From assembly GCA_016281125.1 (NCBI GenBank), contig JAEEIA010000010.1:103647-167646 (forward strand): DNA of 64,000 nt. Direction: 5' to 3'. The stretch's first letter is position 1. The number at the start of each line of letters is the position of its first letter. Positions 38,186 through 45,793 of the stretch are shown here, piece by piece. The translations under genes were made by a program, and so were the position numbers. The notes under the pieces were generated by a model that saw nothing but the letters and a program-made list of their open reading frames with translations, was not told the DNA's origin and did no database searches. Source of the DNA: Oscillospiraceae bacterium. GTDB lineage: Bacteria; Bacillota; Clostridia; Oscillospirales; Ruminococcaceae.

Positions 38186-40087
38186 TTATATCTTCTCCGA
38201 CCTGCGGGCGCGTTTTTTCTGCTTCTTGATCTCGTACATCTTCTCGTCCGCCTGCTTGATAATGCCGTAGAGCGAATCGCCCTCCTCCGCGGTAATGATC
38301 ACGCTGCCGAGGCTTGCCGATACTGCATACGGCTTCCGGATCAGATCATTGATCGCCTGAAGCTCCGCGGCAAATCTTCGCTCCAGCACGATGTCGTCAT
38401 TCCGCTCGACGTTCACGCTGAGAATCAGGAATTCGTCGCCGCCGAACCGCGCACAGATGCTGTTTCTGCCGCAGCAGTCCTGAATGACGCCCGCCAGCCG
38501 CTGAATCGCAAAATCGCCTTCATGGTGGCCGTAATTGTCGTTGATATATTTCAGCCCGTCCATGTCAATGAAGCTGAGCATCACGCGGCGGTGCTGGTCG
38601 ATGCTGTCGCGGAACATATCATCCGCAATGTTGAAAAAGCCGTTGCGGTTATAGATATTGCAGAGCGGATCAATGATATACAGCCGGTTCAGCTCGTCCA
38701 TCGCCTTGTTGATGTGGAACAGCTTGCGGATGTTTTCCAGCGAGTTACTGAGGTTCATCGTCAGCGTGTGGCAGAGCAGACTGTAAATCGGGAAATCGCC
38801 GTTTGTGATGATGTAATATCCCAGGCAGCGCTCACCGAAGTGCAGCGGCAGGAAATAGCTGATATTGCCGCCCGTATGCAGCGGCTCCGGGAACATATTG
38901 CTGCTCGGGAACAGTGCCACGCTCCGGCGCTCGCCCTGATCCCAGATCAGCGGCGCGGTCATGCGCTCGGAATATGCAGAGGGATCCGGCAGCGGCATTC
39001 CGGTCTGGAACGCGTCCTCCCAGTCCTTTGTCAGGCACAGGCTGAATTTTTCGCAGCCGAGGTCGCGGATCACATGCTCGATGACGTCGAAGCATTCGTC
39101 TGCGGTTTCCGCCTCCGCGAGCCCCGCCGTCAGACGGTTCAGCAGGTGAATATTCGTATTCGTGGTTTCCATGCGCCGGTAGGCGGTCTTGGCGTAGTCA
39201 TTGAGGTCGTCGGTATGCTCCGCGCTGCACCCGCAGCTTTCGGAAAAGACCGGCACGGCCTCCAGCACGGTGCTGACCGGGTGCTCCTTGCCGTGTATGA
39301 TCTTGTTCAGAATCTCCGCCGCCTGATAACCGGAATCGAACAGCGGCCTGCTGACCGTTGTCAGTGCCGGGAACGAGTTGCGCGCATTCAGCGTATTGTC
39401 AAAGCCGGTGACGATAATATCCTCCGGCACGCGGTAGCCGAGCTTTTCCAGCGTCGAAACGACCGTCAGCGCCATGCTGTCATTGGAACAGATAATCGCA
39501 TCGGGCATCGGAAGGCCGGAGCCGACAAAGTCCTCCACTGCCCGGATGCCGTCATAGCTGCGGAAGCTGCCCGGATAGATCCGCGCCTCCTCGACAGGGA
39601 GGTGATTGTCCCGCATGGCACTGAGGAATGCGTTATAGCGTGCGCGTCCCTCCGGATTTGCAAGCGGGCCGGAAACGAAGTTCAGCACTTTGGCGCCGTG
39701 CTTCTGAATGACATGGTTGACGAGCGACTTCATCACGGAGAAATTGTCGATGCTGATGTCGTGGAAATCGGGGTAATCCTTGGTTTCAAAGACAACCGCC
39801 GGAATGCCGGCAGCCCGCACGCGCTCAATGATCCGGCTGCGGATTTTTGCGTAGCCGAATGTATTGGTCATGACAAGCGCGCCGTCGAACTTGGTGAAGT
39901 CGGTCAGGCTGTAAATGCTGTATTCACCGATGTCGAAGCGCTTGCTGTCCACCATGCCGCCGAAGGCAGCGAAGTAGGAAATATTGATATTGTGTTCATG
40001 TGCGAATTGATTGATGCCGCGGATGATATTATATTGATACTCCTCATCGAGTCCGGACACGATCACCGCAAAATGTAAAATGTCCAT
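38186..40087 (-). CDS. cytosolic diguanylate cyclase with LacI-type ligand-binding domain
   Basis: 633 residues. Residues about 1-290 are a Peripla_BP_3 / LacI sugar-binding fold (GINQFAHEHNINISYF, DAIICSNDSMALTVVSTLE, TVSRPLFDSGYQAAEIL) but with neither HTH nor signal peptide. A middle region (about 300-465) resembles a GAF-like domain. The C-terminal GGDEF domain (about 470-630) has an intact RFGGDEFL (549-553) and IDMDGLKYINDNYGHHEGD, so it should make c-di-GMP. The RxxD inhibitory site is absent (R-N-S-I). The gene has a GAGGGG ribosome site and a TATAAT with a poor -35 upstream at about 40128. Confidence 0.9.
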   Translation of the reverse strand: MDILHFAVIVSGLDEEYQYNIIRGINQFAHEHNINISYFAAFGGMVDSKRFDIGEYSIYSLTDFTKFDGALVMTNTFGYAKIRSRIIERVRAAGIPAVVFETKDYPDFHDISIDNFSVMKSLVNHVIQKHGAKVLNFVSGPLANPEGRARYNAFLSAMRDNHLPVEEARIYPGSFRSYDGIRAVEDFVGSGLPMPDAIICSNDSMALTVVSTLEKLGYRVPEDIIVTGFDNTLNARNSFPALTTVSRPLFDSGYQAAEILNKIIHGKEHPVSTVLEAVPVFSESCGCSAEHTDDLNDYAKTAYRRMETTNTNIHLLNRLTAGLAEAETADECFDVIEHVIRDLGCEKFSLCLTKDWEDAFQTGMPLPDPSAYSERMTAPLIWDQGERRSVALFPSSNMFPEPLHTGGNISYFLPLHFGERCLGYYIITNGDFPIYSLLCHTLTMNLSNSLENIRKLFHINKAMDELNRLYIIDPLCNIYNRNGFFNIADDMFRDSIDQHRRVMLSFIDMDGLKYINDNYGHHEGDFAIQRLAGVIQDCCGRNSICARFGGDEFLILSVNVERNDDIVLERRFAAELQAINDLIRKPYAVSASLGSVIITAEEGDSLYGIIKQADEKMYEIKKQKKRARRSEKI

Positions 40088-40246
40088 AATATCCCCTCAC
40101 CGTTCAGGAAATGATACACTTATAAACATTATATCATATTTATGCGAAAAATGGAACCCTGCGGGAAGATTTTGTCAAATTTCACATGAAATTCCGGGGA
40201 CGATTGTGCAGATAACTGAAAACGCAGACGTTTTTGCAGCGCCGCA

Positions 40247-40762
40247 TCAGAGTGCGATGCTGTATATGTCTGCCTGCTGCCCCTCGCAGGGAAAGCTGCG
40301 CTGGTAGACGCCGCCGTTTTTGAGAATGGTTCTGACGGACGGCCGGTTCTCCGGCATGACGGAAAGCTGAAGCGACGTCATGCCCGCGCGCTTTGCGATG
40401 CCGCAGATCTGCCGGAGCATCTCCGATGCGATGCCCTGGCGGCGTGCATCCGGCCGGACGCTGTATCCGCAGTGGCCGAAGTCGCGCAGAAACCGGTTGA
40501 GCGTATGACGCAGGTCGATGATTCCGACGATGCGGCCGGTGAAATCCAGCGCAAAAAAGGTATCCGTCACGACCCAGTCCGGGCTGACGGTTTCCGGCGC
40601 GGTGTTGGCTGTGACCGTGAGCAGCCAGGGCTCGTATTTCTCCGTGCGGTCAAGCAGCTCGCTGCCGTGAATGACGCGTTCTCCCGCGTCAAAAAAAGCC
40701 TGCCGGAATGCAAACGCCTGCTCTTTGTGCGCTGCCTCCGGTCTGACCAGCGTGATATGCAT
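40247..40762 (-). CDS. GNAT-family N-acetyltransferase
   Basis: 171 residues from MHITLVRPEAAH (GGAGAGGG upstream). IVGIIDLRHTLN and YSVRPDARRQGIASEML form the acetyl-CoA motif, and LQLSVMPENRPSVRTILKNGG the C-terminal N.aS...k.GG element. The substrate is unknown. It has its own consensus promoter at 40848-40876 and no partner gene. Confidence 0.9.
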   Translation of the reverse strand: MHITLVRPEAAHKEQAFAFRQAFFDAGERVIHGSELLDRTEKYEPWLLTVTANTAPETVSPDWVVTDTFFALDFTGRIVGIIDLRHTLNRFLRDFGHCGYSVRPDARRQGIASEMLRQICGIAKRAGMTSLQLSVMPENRPSVRTILKNGGVYQRSFPCEGQQADIYSIAL

Positions 40763-40847
40763 GAATCCCTCTCCTTTATGATACCCGAACCGGCAGCTGC
40801 GTACCCGCGGACGCCCCTCTGCATCCTGCCGCATAGCCGGTACTATT

Positions 40848-40876
40848 ATTATACATGATTTTACTATAAATGTCAA
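40848..40876 (-). promoter_or_regulatory. promoter of the 40.2-kb GNAT gene
   Basis: Minus strand TTGACA (40871-40876), 17-nt spacer, TATAAT (40848-40853), a perfect sigma-A match. Confidence 0.88.
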
Positions 40877-40935
40877 ATCAGCTGTTGCGCTTTCCCCGGC
40901 AGATTCTCCGACGCCGATTTTTTTTGCATTTGCTC

Positions 40936-40964
40936 TTGACAAATCCGCCGTTTTCTGCTAAAAT
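40936..40964 (+). promoter_or_regulatory. promoter of rpsF-ssb-rpsR
   Basis: TTGACA (40936-40941), 17-nt spacer, TAAAAT (40959-40964). The leader of about 100 nt contains GTCCG...CGGAC and CCG-rich segments (41011-41048), compatible with an S6:S18 autoregulatory hairpin, though not proven. Confidence 0.88.
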
Positions 40965-41070
40965 AGTTAGGTACGGTTTTCCGTATTTGGCAGCGCATCC
41001 GCGCGCCGATTCCTTGTCCGCCCGAAATTTCTGAACGGACGGGCTTTATCCAGAAGGAGGTGTATCAAAC

Positions 41071-41364
41071 ATGGCGAAGTTGTCTGCAAGCTACGAGCTG
41101 ATGGTCGTCATCAGCATCGCAAAGGGTGAGGAGGCTGTCCAGAGCATCTGGGAAAAGTTCAAGGCTCTCATCGAAAAGCACGCAGAGCTCGGCGAGGTTG
41201 ATGAGTGGGGCAAGCGTAAGCTGGCATACCCGATCAACTATGAAACCGAGGCATACTACATCGTTGCGAAGTTTACGTCTGCTCCCGAATTCCCGGCTGA
41301 GCTGGATCGTATCCTGAACATTACCGACGGTGTTCTGCGCTCCATGATCACGGTCACGGAGTAA
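41071..41364 (+). CDS. rpsF: 30S ribosomal protein S6
   Basis: 97 residues, the usual size. SYELMVVIS, the strand KRKLAYPINYETEAYY and ITDGVLRSMITV match the bS6 ferredoxin-like fold that binds S18 on the platform of the small subunit. AGGAGG precedes the ATG. It starts the rpsF-ssb-rpsR operon, whose S6:S18 complex commonly represses its own mRNA. Confidence 0.98.
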   Translation: MAKLSASYELMVVISIAKGEEAVQSIWEKFKALIEKHAELGEVDEWGKRKLAYPINYETEAYYIVAKFTSAPEFPAELDRILNITDGVLRSMITVTE

Positions 41365-41388
41365 TCCAAGCAAGAGGAGGTTCGGTTT

Positions 41389-41976
41389 ATGCTGAACAAG
41401 GTTATTTTAATGGGACGTCTGACCCGTGATCCCGAGTTCCGGCAGACGACCTCCGGTGTTCCGGTTTGCAAATTCTCCGTTGCGGTCAATCGCCAGTTTG
41501 CGAATAAGCAGACTGGGGAGCGGGAAACCGATTTCATTGACTGCGATGCGTGGAGAAACACAGCCGAATTTGTTTCCCGCTATTTCAGTAAGGGCAGCAT
41601 GATTCTGGTGGAAGGACAGCTCCGGAACAACAATTATACCGATAACAACGGTGTGAAGCATTACAGCATGCGCGTTCTGGTTGACAATGTCAGCTTCTGT
41701 GAGTCCAAAGGCAACGGCGCGCAGGGCGGCGATTATGCACAGGGCGGCGGCTACCAGCAGCAGGGCGGTTATGCCCAGCAGGGCGGCTACGGCCAGCCTG
41801 CACCGCAGGGCGGCGGATATGCTCCGCAGGGCGGTTATCAGCAGAACGGCGGCGGTTATCAGAATAACGGCTACCAGAATGCACCGGCTCCCGCAGCACC
41901 CCCGCAGGATGCGCTTTCCATCGGTGACATCGGTGAATTTGAAGAAATTCTCAGCGACGGCGAAGTTCCGTTCTGA
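41389..41976 (+). CDS. ssb: single-stranded DNA-binding protein
   Basis: 195 residues. The N-terminal OB fold (1-110) begins MLNKVILMGRLTRDPEFR and includes FSVAVNRQF and FIDCDAWR. A Gly/Gln/Tyr-rich linker (about 112-170; GYQQQGGYAQQGGY-type repeats) leads to the protein-interaction tip EILSDGEVPF. The tip ends VPF rather than the usual IPF and has one fewer acidic residue than typical DDDIPF. It binds ssDNA in replication and recruits partners through the tip. Confidence 0.96.
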   Translation: MLNKVILMGRLTRDPEFRQTTSGVPVCKFSVAVNRQFANKQTGERETDFIDCDAWRNTAEFVSRYFSKGSMILVEGQLRNNNYTDNNGVKHYSMRVLVDNVSFCESKGNGAQGGDYAQGGGYQQQGGYAQQGGYGQPAPQGGGYAPQGGYQQNGGGYQNNGYQNAPAPAAPPQDALSIGDIGEFEEILSDGEVPF

Positions 41977-42013
41977 GCAAACAGTGATTTCCTGAAAAGG
42001 AGGGAAATGTATC

Positions 42014-42262
42014 ATGCCTATGGATCATGAAAGACCGCAGCGCGGCGGCAAAAGACCGCGCAGAAAGGTTTGCATGTTCTGCGCTGACAAGGTTCAGAAC
42101 ATCGACTATAAGGACATCAACCGTCTGAAGAAGTGCATGACCGAGCGTGCAAAGATTCTGCCCCGCAGAGTCACCGGCACCTGTGCATTCCATCAGCGTC
42201 AGCTGACCACCGCGATCAAGCGCTCCAGATACGTTGCGCTGATCCCGTACACCGCTGACTGA
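42014..42262 (+). CDS. rpsR: 30S ribosomal protein S18
   Basis: 82 residues. [16 protein letters not shown] and [17 protein letters not shown] give a Cys-rich (C+ type) bS18, likely zinc-binding. The basic N-terminus [12 protein letters not shown] is typical. AAAAGGAGG lies 8 nt before the first ATG; an ATG two codons in (MDHE) is possible. It is the last gene of the operon and is followed by a terminator. Confidence 0.97.
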   Translation: MPMDHERPQRGGKRPRRKVCMFCADKVQNIDYKDINRLKKCMTERAKILPRRVTGTCAFHQRQLTTAIKRSRYVALIPYTAD

Positions 42263-42279
42263 TTCCGCGATGTGATAAG

Positions 42280-42313
42280 AACGCTGTGTCCCGCCCGGGA
42301 TGCAGCGTTTTTT
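42280..42313 (+). terminator. terminator of rpsF-ssb-rpsR
   Basis: AACGCTG..TCCCG pairs with CGGGA..CAGCGTT and runs into TTTTTT. Confidence 0.92.
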
Positions 42314-42412
42314 ATCCCCTTTTTACAGTTGTCCGCAGAGAGTATATTGCCTAAAAGAATCTGCGAATACCGGAGCTGCATCGTGCATCCTGCCAAAGCG
42401 GCAGATTGCCTC

Positions 42413-42440
42413 TTGACAAGCTGCAAAATCGGAGTATAAT
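42413..42440 (+). promoter_or_regulatory. promoter of the metal ABC transporter operon
   Basis: TTGACA (42413-42418), 16-nt spacer, TATAAT (42435-42440), 50 nt ahead of the substrate-binding protein gene. Confidence 0.85.
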
Positions 42441-42446
42441 AAAAAC

Positions 42447-42465
42447 GAGAATGATTTTCAGTTTC
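42447..42465 (+). promoter_or_regulatory. Fur-like operator
   Basis: GAGAATGATTTTCAGTTTC agrees at 15 of 19 positions with the classic Fur box GATAATGATTATCATTATC. It begins 7 nt after the -10 box, over the transcription start, so a bound repressor would block initiation. It fits the Fur pattern better than the Bacillus Zur box. Confidence 0.7.
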
Positions 42466-42489
42466 ATTTTAACAACGGAGGCATTACCC

Positions 42490-43482
42490 ATGCATCAGAA
42501 ACGAACCCTTGCCGCCCTGCTGACAGCGGGCGCACTTTTTATGACCGGATGCGGCAGTGTGACACCGCAGAACCGCGGCAGCAGCAAGGATCAGCTGCGC
42601 ATTGTCTGCACGATCTTCCCGGAGTATGACTGGACAAAGCAGATTCTCGGCACTCATATCGGCGAGGTGGATCTGCATTATGTGCTGGACAGCGGTGCGG
42701 ATCTGCACAGCTTTCAGCCGACGATGGAAGATATGATGATGATCGGCGACTGCGACCTGTTCATGTATATCGGCGGCGAATCCGATGAATGGACGGCCGA
42801 TGCCATTGCGGAATCCGTCAACCCGCAGATGCAGACTGTCGCTCTGCTGGATGTGCTCGGCGATGCTGCCGTGACGGAGGAGATCCGCGAGGGCATGCAG
42901 GCGGACGAGGAGAAAGCCGGGGAAGAAGGCGAAGAAGAAGCGCCGGAATACGATGAGCATGTGTGGCTTTCCGTCCGCAATGCAAAGAAGCTCTGCGGCG
43001 TGATTACGGAGAAGCTCTGTCGGCTGGACAGCAAAAATGCGGCAGATTACCGCGAAAATCTCGCGGCGTATACGCAGAAGCTCGATGCGCTCGATCAGCA
43101 GTTCCAGGCGCTGGCGGACGGCGCACAGCAAAAGACGCTGCTGTTCGGCGACCGCTTCCCGTTCCGCTATTTCACGGAGGATTACGGGCTGGATTATTAC
43201 GCAGCCTTTGTCGGCTGTTCGGCAGAAACAGAGGCCAGCTTTGAAACGGTCGTGTTCCTTGCGAACAAGCTCGATGAACTGGGGCTGGATACGGTCTATA
43301 CGATTGAAAGCTCTGACGGCGCGATTGCAAGAACGATCATCGAAAACACAAAGGACAAGAATCAGCAGATTGCTGTCCTCAACTCGATTCAGTCGGTGAC
43401 AGCAGAGCAGGTCAAAAGCGGCACGACTTATCTGTCGCTGATGCAGCAGAATTACGATGTGCTGAAAGCGCATCTGAAATAA
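42490..43482 (+). CDS. metal ABC transporter substrate-binding lipoprotein (ZnuA/TroA type)
   Basis: 330 residues with a lipobox (MTGC, C21). It is a cluster A-I metal-binding protein: DSGADLHSFQPT gives the first His ligand and YDEHVWLS the second. Where most family members have a third His (fHdAf) the sequence reads LLFGDRFPFRYF. The loop that is His-rich in zinc binders is instead Glu-rich (EEKAGEEGEEEAPEYDEH) with no His. The metal may be zinc, manganese or iron. A Fur-like box ahead of the gene argues that the metal is not certain. Confidence 0.9.
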   Translation: MHQKRTLAALLTAGALFMTGCGSVTPQNRGSSKDQLRIVCTIFPEYDWTKQILGTHIGEVDLHYVLDSGADLHSFQPTMEDMMMIGDCDLFMYIGGESDEWTADAIAESVNPQMQTVALLDVLGDAAVTEEIREGMQADEEKAGEEGEEEAPEYDEHVWLSVRNAKKLCGVITEKLCRLDSKNAADYRENLAAYTQKLDALDQQFQALADGAQQKTLLFGDRFPFRYFTEDYGLDYYAAFVGCSAETEASFETVVFLANKLDELGLDTVYTIESSDGAIARTIIENTKDKNQQIAVLNSIQSVTAEQVKSGTTYLSLMQQNYDVLKAHLK

Positions 43483-43512
43483 CCGCAGATTCTGCGGAAA
43501 GGAGGCCCGGCG

Positions 43513-44220
43513 ATGGGTGTGCAGATCACCTGTAAAAATGCCGCGCTCGGCTATGAAAACCGCATTGTTGCGGAGAATCTGAATTTCTCGGTCAGTGCCG
43601 GTGATTATCTCTGTATCCTCGGTGAGAACGGCTCCGGCAAGAGCACGCTGGTCAAGGCGCTGCTCGGACTGAAGCCGCAGGTTTCCGGCGAGATTGTCTG
43701 TGCGCATCAGGGCATCGGCTATCTGCCGCAGCAAACCGTCGTGCAGAAGGATTTTCCGGCGTCCGTGCGCGAGATTGTGCGCTCGGGATGCCTCGGCAAG
43801 ACCGGTCTGCGTCCGTTTTATACGAAAGACGAAAAGGCGCTCGCGGCGCAGATGATGGAGCAGCTCGGCATCACGAAGCTGGAAAAATGCTGCTACCGCG
43901 ATCTTTCCGGCGGACAGCAGCAGCGCGTCCTGCTGGCGAGAGCGCTCTGTGCGGCAAAGAATATGCTGCTGCTGGACGAGCCGGTCACGGGGCTGGATCC
44001 CCGTGCGCAGACCGAGCTCTATGAGCAGATTGCGGCACTGAACAAAAACGGCATCACGGTCATCATGGTTTCCCATGACATTGCGGCAGCCGTGAAATAT
44101 GCCTCGCATATTTTGCAGATCGGCAAAAAAAAGCAGCTGTTCTTCGGCACGGCTGCGGAGTATCAAAGCAGCAAAATCGGACAGACGTTTCTGGCGACAG
44201 GGGGTGCGGAGGATGAATAA
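43513..44220 (+). CDS. metal ABC transporter ATP-binding protein
   Basis: 235 residues with Walker A GENGSGKST, Q-loop LPQQTV, signature LSGGQQQRVLLARAL, Walker B LLLDEPVTGLD and the switch His in MVSHD. It energises import of the metal bound by the upstream lipoprotein. GGAGG precedes the ATG. It overlaps the permease gene by 8 nt. Confidence 0.96.
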   Translation: MGVQITCKNAALGYENRIVAENLNFSVSAGDYLCILGENGSGKSTLVKALLGLKPQVSGEIVCAHQGIGYLPQQTVVQKDFPASVREIVRSGCLGKTGLRPFYTKDEKALAAQMMEQLGITKLEKCCYRDLSGGQQQRVLLARALCAAKNMLLLDEPVTGLDPRAQTELYEQIAALNKNGITVIMVSHDIAAAVKYASHILQIGKKKQLFFGTAAEYQSSKIGQTFLATGGAEDE

Positions 44221-45067
44221 TCTTGCAAAGCTGGCGGATTATTTCGCCACGTATCCGTTTGTGCGCTATGCGTTTGTGGTCGGCCTGCTGATTGCGCTCT
44301 GCGCGTCGCTGCTCGGCGTGACGCTGGTGCTCAAGCGCTTTTCGTTTATCGGTGACGGCCTTTCGCATGTTGCATTCGGTGCGATGGCGGTCGCGGCAGT
44401 CACGGGACTGACCAACAAAATGATCATTGTGCTGCCGGTGACGGTGCTCTCCGCGATTCTGCTGCTCCGCACGGGGCAGAATACGAAGATCAAGGGCGAT
44501 GCCGCCGTTGCGATGATCTCGGTCGGCGCGCTGGCCGTCGGCTATATGCTGATGAATGTGTTTCCGTCCTCGTCCAATATCACCGGCGACGTGTGCAGCA
44601 CGCTGTTCGGCTCCACGTCGATCCTGACGCTGCGCAAGTCGGATGTGGCGCTGTGCGTCGTCATGGCGGTCATTGTGCTGCTGATGTTCCTGCTGTTTTA
44701 CCACAAGATTTTTGCGGTCACCTTTGACGAGAGCTTCGCGCAGGCGAGCGGCATCAACGCAAACGGCTACAATCTGCTGATTGCCGTCATCACCTCGATG
44801 ATTATTGTTCTGGCGATGAATCTGGTCGGCTCGCTGCTGATTTCCGCGCTGATTATCTTTCCGGCGCTGTCCGCAATGCGCCTGTTCCGGAGCTTCCGGA
44901 GCGTCATCATCTGCTCGGCGGTGATCTCCGTGATCTGTGCCGGAGCAGGCATCATCCTCTCGATTCTCTTTTCGACGCCGGTCGGCTCGACGATTGTCGT
45001 GTCGGATATGGCAGTCTTTTTCCTGTTCAGTCTGATTGCACGCTGCAAAGGAGGCAGACACGCATGA
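44213..45067 (+). CDS. metal ABC transporter permease (ZnuB family)
   Basis: 284 residues from MNNLAKLADY; the earlier open frame overlaps the ATPase gene. Eight to nine hydrophobic helices are present. ALCASLLGVTLVLKRFSFIGDGLSH is the family hallmark near the N-terminus, and the C-terminal half has SLLISALIIFPALSA, the region that contacts the ATPase. A ribosome site (GGAGG, in the ATPase 3' end) precedes the ATG at 44213. Confidence 0.95.
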   Translation: MNNLAKLADYFATYPFVRYAFVVGLLIALCASLLGVTLVLKRFSFIGDGLSHVAFGAMAVAAVTGLTNKMIIVLPVTVLSAILLLRTGQNTKIKGDAAVAMISVGALAVGYMLMNVFPSSSNITGDVCSTLFGSTSILTLRKSDVALCVVMAVIVLLMFLLFYHKIFAVTFDESFAQASGINANGYNLLIAVITSMIIVLAMNLVGSLLISALIIFPALSAMRLFRSFRSVIICSAVISVICAGAGIILSILFSTPVGSTIVVSDMAVFFLFSLIARCKGGRHA

Positions 45068-45570
45068 AAAAAACATATTTTTTTGCGGCAGCTGCGGCAT
45101 TTCTGCTGCTGACCGCCTGCGGCAATACGCAAACCGTTGATCAGCTCTCGGCACAGAACGGAGATTCCGCAGCACAGGTTCAGGCGGATGCGCCGGCATC
45201 CGGGGAGGCTGTATCCAACGGCGAATATGACGTCGATCTGACGCAGCTCAACAGCAATATGATCTATGCGCAGGTCTATGACATGCTGGAAAATACGGAG
45301 AAGTATACCGGCCAGACGGTTCGCGTACAGGGTACCTTCAATTATTATCAGGATCCGACGAGCAAGCGCGAATATTTTGCGGCGCTGGTCAGTGATGCGA
45401 CAGCCTGCTGTGCGCAGGGCATTGAGTTTGTGCGGAAGGACGAGGCGCATTATCCGGAGGATTATCCGGAGCAGGGAACGCCGATTGAGATTTCCGGTAC
45501 GTTTTATACGTATACGGAGGAAAATCAGGTCTTTATTGAGCTGCATGACGCGACGATGACTGTTCTGTAA
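45064..45570 (+). CDS. lipoprotein cotranscribed with the metal transporter
   Basis: 168 residues with a lipobox (LLTAC, C19), a disordered Gln/Ala/Ser linker (about 22-55) and a compact domain of OB-fold character (GQTVRVQGTFNYYQDPTS, then EISGTFYTYTEENQVFIELHDATMTVL). Its start overlaps the permease stop by 4 nt, which ties it to metal uptake. Conserved CC (ATACCAQG) and His/Asp residues could bind metal, but no family is recognised. Confidence 0.8.
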   Translation: MKKTYFFAAAAAFLLLTACGNTQTVDQLSAQNGDSAAQVQADAPASGEAVSNGEYDVDLTQLNSNMIYAQVYDMLENTEKYTGQTVRVQGTFNYYQDPTSKREYFAALVSDATACCAQGIEFVRKDEAHYPEDYPEQGTPIEISGTFYTYTEENQVFIELHDATMTVL

Positions 45571-45573
45571 AAA

Positions 45574-45730
45574 GGTGCCTCCGGCGGATCTGTAATGGGT
45601 TTCCGCCCCAAGCCCCGCTTAAGGGACTTGTCCCTTAAAAATCCCATTATGTGATAAGCAGTAAAAACACATGCTTTCTATCCCTTTGGCGGGTTTTGGC
45701 GGAACTTATTATCAATCTGTCGGAGATACC
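45574..45730. mobile_element. MITE-like element, copy 2 (157 bp)
   Basis: Same orientation and blocks as 37970-38162, including the left TIR (GGTGCCTCCGGCGGATCTGTA), the palindrome around AAGGGACTTGTCCCTT, TGTGATAAGCAGTAAAAA and CCCTTTGGCGGGTTT. About 36 bp between two CTTTCTAT/GATTCTAT sites in copy 1 are missing here. Confidence 0.85.
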
Positions 45731-45746
45731 ACTTTATTGAAAAAGA

Positions 45747-45787
45747 AACGCGGTGCCGATCCTTGTGACCGGCACCGTGTTCTGTTT
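45747..45787. terminator. bidirectional terminator
   Basis: CGCGGTGCCG pairs with CGGCACCGTG between the convergent lipoprotein and cohesin/dockerin genes; AAAAAGAAA precedes it and TTCTGTTTGT follows. Confidence 0.8.
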
Positions 45788-45793
45788 GTCTGA

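Noticed and set aside
42484..44166. 560-codon minus-strand frame opposite the metal transporter genes
   Set aside because: Spans two clear plus-strand genes with motifs; no promoter or ribosome site on the minus strand.
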